Part shown: positions 1 through 6,686 of the stretch, piece by piece
How the letters are laid out: every line of letters starts with the position of its first letter
How positions within the stretch are numbered: the first letter of the stretch is position 1
Made by a program: the position numbers and the translations under genes
DNA from: Methanoregulaceae archaeon
GTDB taxonomy: Archaea > Halobacteriota > Methanomicrobia > Methanomicrobiales > Methanospirillaceae
Reading direction: 5' to 3'
Assembly (NCBI GenBank): GCA_028679325.1
Contig: JAJRBS010000070.1
Coordinates: 1 to 13,776 of the forward strand
DNA length: 13,776 bases
Notes under the pieces: model-generated
The model's database searches: none
Told to the model about the DNA's origin: nothing
The model's input: the letters and a program-made list of their open reading frames with translations, nothing else

Positions 1-336
1 CTTCTTTTGCGCATCAATCGCATTTTCAGACTGAATAGGCATACAATTCTACTAATCAATGAGCTATTACTTTAATCTGCTATCTATCAGGACAGTCGTT
101 TATCATGTCTATGCATCGACAAACGACATGGCGCCCGAGACCCTTGAACTTCGGGATCAACCATGCGCCCGATCATCAGTGAGAATGTCCTGCACTCCGC
201 CCGCATCCCCGGCGATTCCTGCGTCGTTCCCGGCAACGTTCGCCGAGTGGACCCGGCGCCGCTCCGGATTCCCCATCGTGATCACGGCTAGCGCAACCTT
301 GATGAGCTCCCGCTCCACGGTTGATGGGAGGAGAGC
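1..336. other. Gene-free leader with a composition break
   Basis: I find no supported gene in this stretch. The first 120 bases are AT-rich (about 37% GC by hand count) and the rest is 57-65% GC, so there is a sharp break near base 120. CATGGCGCCCGA at 127-138 is nearly repeated as CATGCGCCCGA at 162-172. CCCGA (134-138) can pair with TCGGG (151-155) around a 12-base loop. On the minus strand a frame is open for about 53 codons (157-318, possible GTG at 318) and reads like ordinary protein, but it has no ribosome site and I recognise no family; it could be a relic. On the minus strand an ATG at 23 could begin a gene leaving the window on the left, but only about seven codons are visible. The yyaL promoter may lie here; no convincing TATA box is close to its start. 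Confidence 0.5.
326..333 (+). promoter_or_regulatory. Strong Shine-Dalgarno site of yyaL
   Basis: GGGAGGAG lies just before the ATG at 337, with the GGAGG core (327-331) five bases from the start. This fixes the start codon of the thioredoxin-domain protein and excludes the out-of-frame ATG at 324. Confidence 0.8.
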
Positions 337-2433
337 ATGGAAGACGAATCGTCAGGTAATCGGAAGAGCAACCGGTTAGAGAGAGAGGTGAGCCCGTACC
401 TTCTCCAGCATGCGAAAAATCCGGTTGACTGGTTCCCGTGGGGTGAAGAGGCGTTTTCCGTGGCCAGGGAGAGCGACAGGATGATCTTCCTCTCCATCGG
501 GTACGCGACCTGCCACTGGTGTCACGTCATGGAGAGGGAATCGTTCGAAGACCCCGAGGTTGCGTCGGTGCTGAACCGGGACTATGTTCCCATCAAGCTA
601 GACCGGGAGGAACGGCCGGACATCGACCAGCTCTACATGGCCGCCAGCCAGGCCCTTTCCGGGAGCGGGGGATGGCCATTGAATGTGGTACTCACCCCGG
701 ACCGGAAGCCCTTCTTTGCGATGACCTATGTCCCAAGGGAGAGCCGCTTCGGGAGCCCGGGCATCCTGGACATTTTGGCCGGGATCGCCCGTATGTGGAA
801 GGAAGACCGGGAAAAACTCATCACTTCCGCTGATCTGGTGGTCAGACAGATCGGCGGGGAAATGGAGAAGGGCAAGGCGCCGGTCCGTTCCGCCCTTGAA
901 GCTGGTTTTGAGTCCCTGCTCCTCAACTTTGACCGGGTGAACGGTGGTTTCGGCCTTGCTCCGAAGTTCCCCCTCCCCCATAACCTCTTCTTCCTCCTCC
1001 GCTACGCCCGGATCAGCAGCGATGAACGAGCAGTCAGGATGGTCGGACAAACGCTCCGATCGATGATCAGGGGAGGCATCTGGGACCATATCGGGTATGG
1101 ACTCCACCGCTACTCGACCGATTCCCGCTGGCAGGTGCCCCATTTCGAGAAGATGCTCTATGACCAGGCCCTGATAGCCCTGGCCCTCATCGAGACTTTC
1201 CAGGTAACAGGTGACACCTCCTTCGGAAGAGCAGCCCGACAGTGCCTGGAATTCGTGGAAAGGGAGATGACCTCTCCGGAAGGCGGATTCTATTCGGCCC
1301 AGGATGCGGACACCCGGGGTGAGGAGGGCGGGTACTATCTCTGGACCCGGAAGGAGATCGAGGACCTCCTTCCCGAAAAAATCTTCTCGGTCGTAGCCGA
1401 TGCCTGGCACCTGACAACGGCTGGAAACTTCATCGACCCGGTGACCGGTGACCGGACCGGAAAGAACATTATCTATCTCACCCGGGCTCCCGAAGACCTC
1501 GCCCGGCAGAGGGGAATGTCCCTTCCGGAGCTTGAATCGCTCCTGGAATCAGCCCGGGCCACCCTCTTTACTGCCCGGCAGGCCAGGGAGCGGCCCCTGA
1601 CAGATGACAAAGTCCTTACCGACTGGAACGGTCTTGCGATCACTGCCTTCTCCCGGGCAGCCCGGGCTTTTTCCGAGCGCCGTTATGCAGATGTCGCCGG
1701 GAAGGCCGCCTCCTTTATCCTCGGCACGATGCGTTCAGGCGATGGCGGTCTTCTCCACCGGTTCCGGAACGACAGGGCTGGGATTAACGGAATGGCTGCG
1801 GATTACGCTTTCCTTGTTTACGGGCTTACGGAACTGTACAGCGCGACATACAGGCCTGATGTTCTTTCAGCGGCCCTAGAACTCCAGCTGGACTTTGACG
1901 CACGATTCTGGGATAAAAAGAAGACCGGTTATTTCTCTTCTCCACCGGAAAATGATGACCTCCTCGTCCGGCAGAAGGAATTCTACGACGGGGCCATTCC
2001 TTCCGCAAACTCTGTCGCCTTCACAAACCTGATCCGCCTGTCGCACCTGACCGGAGACACCGTCTATGAGAAGAGGGCTGACAGCCTGGCAAAGATCTAC
2101 ACGCCGCTCCTCGCCCGTTCACCGGCCGCATACACCTTCTTCCTTTCAGGGCTCACAGCGGTATTCGGGCCGGCCGCCAGCGTTGTGATCGTTACCGGAG
2201 ACGATACCGAAGTTACCGATGACATGACCCGGGCCCTTGACCGGGGCTTCTATCCTTTCACTGTCGTGCTCAGGAAAACCCCCGGTACCAATGAAGCGCT
2301 GTCAGAGATTGCCCCTTTCACCCGGGAGATGGTCTCTGCCGGAGGGAAGGCCACCTCCTATGTCTGTAGCACGAAGAGCTGTTCAAAGCCTGTAACCAGC
2401 ATCGGCGAGCTCCTTGCGCTCGTGGAAAAGTGA
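337..2433 (+). CDS. Thioredoxin domain-containing protein, YyaL/SSP411 (SPATA20) family
   Basis: The 698-residue product has the usual length and full architecture of the YyaL/SSP411 family. The N-terminal part (about residues 12-175) is a thioredoxin-fold domain (DUF255, DsbH-like) with the motif CHWCHVM; Cys59 and Cys62 form the CxxC pair. Family hallmarks follow: REERPDIDQLYM, GGWPLNVVLTPD, FGLAPKFP, PHFEKMLYDQA, YSAQDADT and DDKVLTDWNGLA. The remainder is the alpha-helical, six-hairpin glycosidase-like part, in which cellobiose-epimerase-like folds are known. I see no signal peptide or membrane segment, so it is probably cytoplasmic. The biochemical role is not settled for this family; thiol redox chemistry is inferred from CxxC. 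The C-terminus adds a CSTKSC cysteine pair that might also be redox active. It appears monocistronic and converges on the PNPOx-like gene downstream. Confidence 0.93.
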   Translation: MEDESSGNRKSNRLEREVSPYLLQHAKNPVDWFPWGEEAFSVARESDRMIFLSIGYATCHWCHVMERESFEDPEVASVLNRDYVPIKLDREERPDIDQLYMAASQALSGSGGWPLNVVLTPDRKPFFAMTYVPRESRFGSPGILDILAGIARMWKEDREKLITSADLVVRQIGGEMEKGKAPVRSALEAGFESLLLNFDRVNGGFGLAPKFPLPHNLFFLLRYARISSDERAVRMVGQTLRSMIRGGIWDHIGYGLHRYSTDSRWQVPHFEKMLYDQALIALALIETFQVTGDTSFGRAARQCLEFVEREMTSPEGGFYSAQDADTRGEEGGYYLWTRKEIEDLLPEKIFSVVADAWHLTTAGNFIDPVTGDRTGKNIIYLTRAPEDLARQRGMSLPELESLLESARATLFTARQARERPLTDDKVLTDWNGLAITAFSRAARAFSERRYADVAGKAASFILGTMRSGDGGLLHRFRNDRAGINGMAADYAFLVYGLTELYSATYRPDVLSAALELQLDFDARFWDKKKTGYFSSPPENDDLLVRQKEFYDGAIPSANSVAFTNLIRLSHLTGDTVYEKRADSLAKIYTPLLARSPAAYTFFLSGLTAVFGPAASVVIVTGDDTEVTDDMTRALDRGFYPFTVVLRKTPGTNEALSEIAPFTREMVSAGGKATSYVCSTKSCSKPVTSIGELLALVEK

Positions 2434-2483
2434 ATTCAGAGAGGGTGGGGAGGAGACCAGGACAGGATATCAGGGACGGCAGA

Positions 2484-2498
2484 ACAGGACCCCCCTGT
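2484..2498. other. Small hairpin in a convergent gap
   Basis: ACAGG (2484-2488) and CCTGT (2494-2498) form a perfect 5-bp stem around a 5-base loop. It sits between the convergent stops of yyaL (2433) and the PNPOx-like gene (2544). No T-run follows, so a terminator role is only a guess; I see nothing else in this 110-bp gap. Confidence 0.2.
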
Positions 2499-2543
2499 GC
2501 GATTGGCGGCATATGGCTCCAGGGAAAGAGTGAGGTTCGGGGA

Positions 2544-3020
2544 TCAGAGATTCCTGAGGGCCACCAGGTCCTTGACCCCGATCAGCTTCCAGACCAGTGA
2601 ACGCTCCTCAAGCGCAATGGCCTCAGGCGGGTCCTGGGGGGAGTGGCCGAGAGCGGCGAGGATCTTTGAGGAGAGCTTCTTCTCCTTGATCAGGTTAACG
2701 AACTCCTGGCGGACGATCTTCTTCTCGATCGAATCGGTCACCTCATCGAGATATCCCTGCAGGCTGACAAAGGTGTAGGACGAGAGGTCCTTTGTGTACT
2801 TCTCGATCTCGACCGCCACGTAGGGACTCTTCCGGAAGTATTCTAACTTCTTTCCATACTTTGTGGACAGAAAATACAGGAACCTGCCGTCGAAGACATA
2901 GAGAAACGGCGCGATATAGGGATATTTCTCACCCTGGAATGCGATCCGGCAAACATAACCCTCTTCGATGAGCTTGTCATAGTCCTTCTTCTCCATCCGG
3001 GGGATCTTGACGATTTCCAT
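2544..3020 (-). CDS. Pyridoxamine 5'-phosphate oxidase family (FMN-binding split barrel) protein
   Basis: The 158-residue product matches small PNPOx-like proteins that bind FMN or F420 in a split beta barrel. The N-terminal half carries the family pattern: a short helix (KKDYDKLIEEGY), then strands in GYVCRIAF, YPYIAPFLYVFDGRFLYFLS and SPYVAVEIE, followed by YTFVSLQGYLDEV. The STKYGKKLEYFRKSP stretch (residues 52-66) is where such proteins usually contact the flavin phosphate. Specific substrates cannot be read from sequence; true pyridoxamine phosphate oxidase activity is unlikely, and an unspecified flavin or F420 reductase role is the safer inference. The ATG at 3020 is forced because a TGA lies in frame two codons upstream. 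There is no clear ribosome site, but a TATA-like box lies about 38 nt upstream, suggesting a short-leader transcript. Confidence 0.85.
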   Translation of the reverse strand: MEIVKIPRMEKKDYDKLIEEGYVCRIAFQGEKYPYIAPFLYVFDGRFLYFLSTKYGKKLEYFRKSPYVAVEIEKYTKDLSSYTFVSLQGYLDEVTDSIEKKIVRQEFVNLIKEKKLSSKILAALGHSPQDPPEAIALEERSLVWKLIGVKDLVALRNL

Positions 3021-3052
3021 GGGGGCTCATGTGGACATTGCCGCCAGCCCAT

Positions 3053-3065
3053 GATAAAATTTTGG
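3053..3065 (-). promoter_or_regulatory. TATA-like box of the PNPOx-like gene
   Basis: On the minus strand the sequence reads CCAAAATTTTATC, centred about 38 nt before the ATG at 3020. With the usual archaeal spacing of about 26 nt this predicts a leader of roughly 12 nt. It lies between the MBL/rhodanese stop and this gene, so the gene probably has its own promoter. Confidence 0.4.
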
Positions 3066-3088
3066 AAATCCGGTCAGGTGAAGAACCT

Positions 3089-4459
3089 TCAGCCGGGCTT
3101 CCCGACCTTGTACCCTGCCTTCAACCACGCGGTCATGCCCCCGAGGAGATTAGCGACCGTTCTGTATCCGTTCCGGGCCAGGATACTTGCACCGAGCGAC
3201 CCCTTGTAGCCGCTGTCACAAAAGACGACGACCTGCCGGTCACAGGGGACCTCCGGAACCCGGCCTGGAAGCTCCCCGATATAGATGTGGTGCGCACCCG
3301 GGATGACCCCGACCTCGATGACATCCTCGAGAGCGCGGACATCAAGGAGGAAGATGTCTGTCGTGGACAGTTCCTGCTCAAGCTCTTGGACACTCCAGGA
3401 AGCTATCTTTTCGACAGGGGAAGCGGATTTGAACCAGGCAGGAAATCCTCCCGCAAGGTACCCTGCCAGGTTATCGTACCCAAGTCTCATGAAATGGCGG
3501 CTGACCGCCGGCAGGTCGCAGTTGAAGTCATCCACAAGCACGATTGGATCCTGGTAGTTGAGGAACCAGCCCATGAAGGCCGGCAGACCTTCCTTCCAGA
3601 TGGACAGGCTGCCGGGCACAAAACCCCCGGCAAAGGAGGTGGGAGACCGGATGTCCACGACCTGTATCGCTCCTGCATCTTTCCGGAGCTCGGGCACCGT
3701 CCAGGCCCGCAGTTCAGGGAGCTGGTGCACCCGAGGCGCACCCTCCTTGTTCAGCCTCTCCATTGTGCTGAAATAAGGGGGAAGGTAATGGTGCTCCCGG
3801 ACCTTCCTTTCGACGAATTTCTCCCGCGAGAGTTGCAAGAGGGGATTCGAGAGCCGTTCGTACCCCACCGTGCTGATCTCATGGTCGCTGATCTCGGCGC
3901 CGCAGACCGATCCCGCGCCATGCGCAGGGAGGACCAGAGCCTGATCACCGAGTGTGAGGATCTTCCGGGTGATACTCTCGTACAGCATCTCTGAGACGAC
4001 CGGCCGCATCTCAGGGCCGAAGAAGTCGGTCCTTCCCACATCGCCGGCAAAGAGGGCATCCCCGGTGAAGACCGCATAGGGCAGGGGGGAGATCCTGCGG
4101 TCCGTCACAACGATGGCAATATGCTCCATGGTGTGCCCCGGGGTCTCGATCACCCGCAGTTCCACGGACCCGACCGGGAAGGTGTCATTCTCATATAACT
4201 TCCTGCCATAGGCAAAGTCCATCTGGTGGCCGTGTAGTATCTCGGCCCCGGTCCGGTCCGCAAGATCGAGCGAACCGACAAGGTAATCCTCGTTGCGGTG
4301 TGTCTCAAAGATATATTTCACCCGGGATCCGGTCTCCATGGCCAGGTCAAGATAGGCCCCTATATCCCTGCGGGGATCGACGACTGCTGCCTCTCCGCCA
4401 GCAGAAAGAAAATAGGAGTTCTGAGCCAGCCCTTCCGATGTGATCTTCCGAAGAATCAT
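3089..4459 (-). CDS. MBL-fold / tandem rhodanese protein, persulfide dioxygenase-like
   Basis: The 456-residue product joins a metallo-beta-lactamase domain (about 1-235) to two rhodanese domains (about 262-345 and 355-450). The classical HxHxDH motif is replaced by H54-R-N56-E-D58-Y59. The other metal positions are kept: H109 in TPGHT, D134 in FTGDALF and H180 in LPAHGAG. H54, H109 and D134 correspond to the three ligands that hold the single iron in human ETHE1 persulfide dioxygenase. The first rhodanese has Asp310 where the catalytic Cys should be, so it is probably inactive. The second has the loop CDSGYKG with Cys414 and should transfer sulfur. I chose the ATG at 4459 because MILRKITSEGLAQNSY is the normal family beginning and a TATA box sits about 38 nt upstream; the frame stays open for 88 more codons upstream but that part does not look like protein. 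Likely role: oxidation or transfer of persulfide sulfur in the cytoplasm. Confidence 0.88.
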   Translation of the reverse strand: MILRKITSEGLAQNSYFLSAGGEAAVVDPRRDIGAYLDLAMETGSRVKYIFETHRNEDYLVGSLDLADRTGAEILHGHQMDFAYGRKLYENDTFPVGSVELRVIETPGHTMEHIAIVVTDRRISPLPYAVFTGDALFAGDVGRTDFFGPEMRPVVSEMLYESITRKILTLGDQALVLPAHGAGSVCGAEISDHEISTVGYERLSNPLLQLSREKFVERKVREHHYLPPYFSTMERLNKEGAPRVHQLPELRAWTVPELRKDAGAIQVVDIRSPTSFAGGFVPGSLSIWKEGLPAFMGWFLNYQDPIVLVDDFNCDLPAVSRHFMRLGYDNLAGYLAGGFPAWFKSASPVEKIASWSVQELEQELSTTDIFLLDVRALEDVIEVGVIPGAHHIYIGELPGRVPEVPCDRQVVVFCDSGYKGSLGASILARNGYRTVANLLGGMTAWLKAGYKVGKPG

Positions 4460-4492
4460 GAGTACGCCCTGATCCGAATAGATGCCTTCCGT

Positions 4493-4502
4493 CTGATATA
4501 GG
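4493..4502 (-). promoter_or_regulatory. TATA box of the MBL/rhodanese gene
   Basis: The minus strand reads CCTATATCAG preceded by an A-rich AAAA, a good archaeal BRE/TATA arrangement. It is centred about 38 nt before the ATG at 4459, giving a short leader of about 12 nt. This supports the start at 4459 over longer versions. Confidence 0.5.
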
Positions 4503-4591
4503 TTTTGACTGCCCGGGGAGAGGCAGGTCTTGCTCAACCACCCGTGAACGCAAGACAGCAGGGACACCGCCATCAACCTCATCTCATACAA

Positions 4592-4599
4592 GGTATACC
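4592..4599 (+). promoter_or_regulatory. Palindromic TATA-like element of the SRAP gene
   Basis: GGTATACC is a perfect 8-base palindrome preceded by CAA. As a TATA box it would place transcription start near 4621, giving a leader of about 40 nt. It could instead be, or also be, an operator half of the divergent region shared with the MBL/rhodanese gene. Confidence 0.35.
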
Positions 4600-4622
4600 G
4601 TGTACGTGGAATGATGATGACC

Positions 4623-4655
4623 CCAGGCTGGCAGGGACCCTGGCCTCCAGGTGAT
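4623..4655 (+). promoter_or_regulatory. Possible structured leader over the SRAP ribosome site
   Basis: Three complementary blocks lie before the SRAP start. AGGCTGG (4625-4631) can pair with CTGGCCT (4640-4646) over seven positions, two of them G-U. Alternatively CCTGG (4639-4643) can pair with CCAGG (4647-4651) around a 3-base loop; the second block overlaps the ribosome site AGGTGAT (4649-4655). The two pairings exclude each other, so they could switch translation. This is seen in the sequence only; function is inferred. Confidence 0.3.
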
Positions 4656-4660
4656 GAGCC

Positions 4661-5350
4661 ATGTGTGGCCGTTTCACCATAACACTCACCGTCGGACTCG
4701 CGGAGAGGTTCGGTATAATGCACTCTTCCCTGCAGCTGACCCCCCGTTTTAACATCGCCCCGTCACAACCCGTCCCCGTCGTCGTGAGGCCCGATGAGGG
4801 TGGACGGGAGCTGGAGGAGATGGTCTGGGGTCTGGTTCCCCACTGGGCAAAGAACCCTTCCACGGTCGGCCATGCCATCAATGCACGGGCCGAGACCCTG
4901 GAAGAGCGTCCGACTTTCCGCGATCCATTCCTCCACAACCGGTGCCTTGTCCCGGCCACCGGTTTCTACGAGTGGAAGAAGGAAGGAAAGCGCCGGGAAC
5001 CCTATTACATCCACCGGAAAGACGACGAAATTTTCGCAATCGCCGGCCTTTACGATATCTGGAGGGGTGCGGGCGGTGCAGAGATAAGGAGCTTTGTGAT
5101 CGTCACCACCGAACCAAACTCCGTAGTCTCCCGGTACCATGACCGGATGCCGGCCGTTCTGCGGCCTGAAGACGAAGAGAAGTGGCTTTTCCCCGGCCGG
5201 CTGGCTCCGGAGAAGGCCTGGGATATCCTCTCGCCCTACCCGGGCGATTTCCTGGAAGCATACCGCGTCTCCACCAGGGTCAATGACCCCTCCGCGGAAG
5301 GGAGCGACCTGACCTGGAGGATGCCGGATTCAACGACCCTGGGAGTCTGA
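4661..5350 (+). CDS. SRAP-domain abasic-site protein (YedK/HMCES family)
   Basis: The 229-residue product is a complete SRAP protein, close to the length of E. coli YedK. Members form a thiazolidine cross-link between Cys2 and an abasic site in single-stranded DNA, shielding it at replication forks. All key residues are visible: Cys2 in MCGRF (exposed after removal of Met1), Asn74 in NARAE, Glu104 in GFYEW and His160 in RYHDRMP, matching the C2, N75, E105 and H160 of YedK. Other signatures are PRFNIAPSQ, WGLVPHWA and FVIVTTEPN. The start is certain because Cys must be residue 2, and a GGTGA ribosome site precedes it. It is divergent from the MBL/rhodanese gene and ends 13 bp from the stop of the peroxiredoxin gene. 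There is no SOS-associated partner nearby. Confidence 0.96.
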   Translation: MCGRFTITLTVGLAERFGIMHSSLQLTPRFNIAPSQPVPVVVRPDEGGRELEEMVWGLVPHWAKNPSTVGHAINARAETLEERPTFRDPFLHNRCLVPATGFYEWKKEGKRREPYYIHRKDDEIFAIAGLYDIWRGAGGAEIRSFVIVTTEPNSVVSRYHDRMPAVLRPEDEEKWLFPGRLAPEKAWDILSPYPGDFLEAYRVSTRVNDPSAEGSDLTWRMPDSTTLGV

Positions 5351-5363
5351 TTGCGGCACCCTG

Positions 5364-5852
5364 TCACCTTTTTTTCGTCAGCTCCTGGAGCCTTTCCCTG
5401 ACTTCTTCGATGTGGCCAAAAACCCGGACCTTCCGCCAGACCGCTGCGACAGTTCCTTCCGGATCGATGAGGAATGTGCTCCGTTCGGTACTGAAAAGAG
5501 CCCCGATCCCCTTCTTTTCTTTCCATACTCCATATGATTTCAGGACCGCGTGGCTGGTATCTGACAGGATGGGGAACCGCAGGTTCTGTTTCTCGGCGAA
5601 CTTTTTGTGGCTGTCAACAGAATCTCCGCTCACACCAAGGATAACGGCTCCCAGGGCGGAAAAATCATCGACAGCAGCGGAAAATCCCCGGGCCTCCAGG
5701 GTGCAGCCGGGGGTGTTATCCCGCGGGTAGAAATACAGGACCACAAAGCTCCCGGAGAAGTCTGCACGGCAGATCGTCTTTTCATCAGCATCAGGGAGGC
5801 AGAAGTCCGGTGCTGGTTTCCCCACCAGGGGATCATCGGTAGTATCGGTCAT
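5364..5852 (-). CDS. bcp: Peroxiredoxin, Bcp/PrxQ type
   Basis: The 162-residue product is a thioredoxin-fold peroxiredoxin that reduces hydrogen and alkyl peroxides. It shows GKPAPDFCLPD, the DFSGSFVVLYFYPRD strand, and the active-site motif NTPGCTLEA with peroxidatic Cys50. Typical 2-Cys Bcp proteins have the resolving Cys five residues on; here that position is Arg55, so the enzyme should work as a 1-Cys type or use Cys18 or Cys28. The later LGVSGDSVDSHKKFAEK and FPILSD motifs are normal. I prefer the ATG at 5852 because the domain begins there and a TATA box lies 36 nt upstream, inside the longer reading frame that reaches a GTG at 5930. The gene faces the SRAP gene tail to tail. Confidence 0.92.
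   Translation of the reverse strand: MTDTTDDPLVGKPAPDFCLPDADEKTICRADFSGSFVVLYFYPRDNTPGCTLEARGFSAAVDDFSALGAVILGVSGDSVDSHKKFAEKQNLRFPILSDTSHAVLKSYGVWKEKKGIGALFSTERSTFLIDPEGTVAAVWRKVRVFGHIEEVRERLQELTKKR
5369..5375 (+). terminator. T-run terminator of the SRAP gene
   Basis: Seven consecutive T residues occur on the coding strand 18 bases after the SRAP stop. Archaeal RNA polymerase terminates at such U-tracts without needing a hairpin. The same bases encode the Lys-Lys end of the convergent peroxiredoxin gene, so the site overlaps its coding end. Confidence 0.45.
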
Positions 5853-5883
5853 GGCGTTGTCCGGGAAGAATGTCCTGGCCAGG

Positions 5884-5892
5884 TCAATAAAC
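5884..5892 (-). promoter_or_regulatory. TATA-like box of the peroxiredoxin gene
   Basis: The minus strand reads GTTTATTGA after AAG, centred about 36 nt before the ATG at 5852. This predicts a leader of about 10 nt and argues that the upstream in-frame GTG at 5930 is not used. Confidence 0.4.
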
Positions 5893-5979
5893 CTTGCCTG
5901 AAGTCTTTCCGTGATGGAATTGTGAACCACTCCCGCCAGGATCCCCGGTTCTCATCAGGTGGCTTGAAAGAATCGACGC

Positions 5980-6579
5980 CTATTTCCCCTTCCTGAAATA
6001 TTTAAAGGGGTCCTTGTAGAGGAGGAAAAGGGAGGACCTTTTTGCGGGAAACACGCCCTCGGCAACCGCCCTGACCTCTTCAACCGAGTAGAAGGCTTTT
6101 GGGAGGTGCTCCCTGATCCCTCTGGCTACTTCGTCTAGGTTTTGACGCTTGATGACCGAGAGGATAATGCTGACTTTTCCCTTGGATCCCTCACCCCCCG
6201 TGACCGTCACCCCGAAACTCCGCTGTCGCAGGTAGGACACCAGGTCTCCCGGGTCTTCGGGCGTGATGATCCTTACCACCAGCGTCCCGATGGAGAGCTT
6301 CTCTTCCACCTTCATGCCGATGAAGGTCCCGGCCGCAAATCCTGCGCCGTAGGCGATATAGAGAGCAACGTTGGTGAGGTTGTTCATGACCTGGCCGATC
6401 GCGACCAGGTAGATGATGACCTCGAAGAAACCGATGACCGGGGCGATGTACGTCAGCCCCTTGGCGATGAAGATAACACGTATGGTTCCGAGGCTCACAT
6501 CGCAGATGCGAAAGAAGAAGATCAGGAGGGGAAGAACCACCATGGCAAAAAATTCAGCAGATTCTACAGTCTGAATCAT
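5980..6579 (-). CDS. UPF0316 membrane protein (DUF5698/DUF2179)
   Basis: The 199-residue product fits the UPF0316 family (YebE-like, DUF5698 plus DUF2179). Three membrane helices are visible at about residues 12-34, 43-63 and 68-90; the first contains FFFRICDVSLGTIRVI, the family signature. The C-terminal half (about 97-165) is a soluble ferredoxin-like DUF2179 domain with GFGVTVTGGEG-type turn (here FGVTVTGGEGSKGKVSI). The tail is basic (YKDPFKYFRKGK). No function is established for this family. The ATG at 6579 follows a good GGGGTGA ribosome site by six bases, and a TATA box lies about 52 nt upstream, so the gene has its own promoter although gdh upstream is on the same strand. Confidence 0.88.
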   Translation of the reverse strand: MIQTVESAEFFAMVVLPLLIFFFRICDVSLGTIRVIFIAKGLTYIAPVIGFFEVIIYLVAIGQVMNNLTNVALYIAYGAGFAAGTFIGMKVEEKLSIGTLVVRIITPEDPGDLVSYLRQRSFGVTVTGGEGSKGKVSIILSVIKRQNLDEVARGIREHLPKAFYSVEEVRAVAEGVFPAKRSSLFLLYKDPFKYFRKGK

Positions 6580-6624
6580 ATCTGTTCACCCCGCGAGAGC
6601 TTTCCTAAAATGTCTGAAAGCCGT

Positions 6625-6636
6625 TGTATAAAAACA
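6625..6636 (-). promoter_or_regulatory. TATA box of the UPF0316 gene
   Basis: The minus strand reads TGTTTTTATACA. It is centred about 52 nt before the start codon, which predicts a leader of about 26 nt holding the GGGGTGA ribosome site. Confidence 0.5.
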
Positions 6637-6675
6637 TGGAGCCCGGGAGTCTGCCGGGAAGGTGCCTGGGCAGAA

Positions 6676-6686
6676 TTTTTTTTTTT
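6676..6686. repeat. Homopolymer of 11 A/T after the gdh stop
   Basis: The plus strand has 11 T, read as A on the gdh strand, and the first A is part of the gdh TGA stop. Because the transcript would carry A rather than U here, it is not a terminator for gdh. It could stop antisense transcription from the plus strand, or be a length-variable tract. Confidence 0.8.

Noticed and set aside
598..1410. Long minus-strand frame of 270 codons within yyaL
   Set aside because: It lies antisense to a well-conserved coding region, matches no family I know and has odd composition; GC-rich genes produce such shadows.
3029..3994. Long plus-strand frame of 321 codons opposite the MBL/rhodanese gene
   Set aside because: The opposite strand has unmistakable MBL and rhodanese motifs, so this is a shadow.
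4460..4723. 88-codon N-terminal extension of the MBL/rhodanese protein
   Set aside because: It overlaps the SRAP start and promoter region, has no family match, and a TATA box lies within it.
6676..6686. T-run as terminator of gdhA
   Set aside because: The run is T only on the plus strand; the gdhA transcript would carry A, so it cannot act as a U-tract for that gene.
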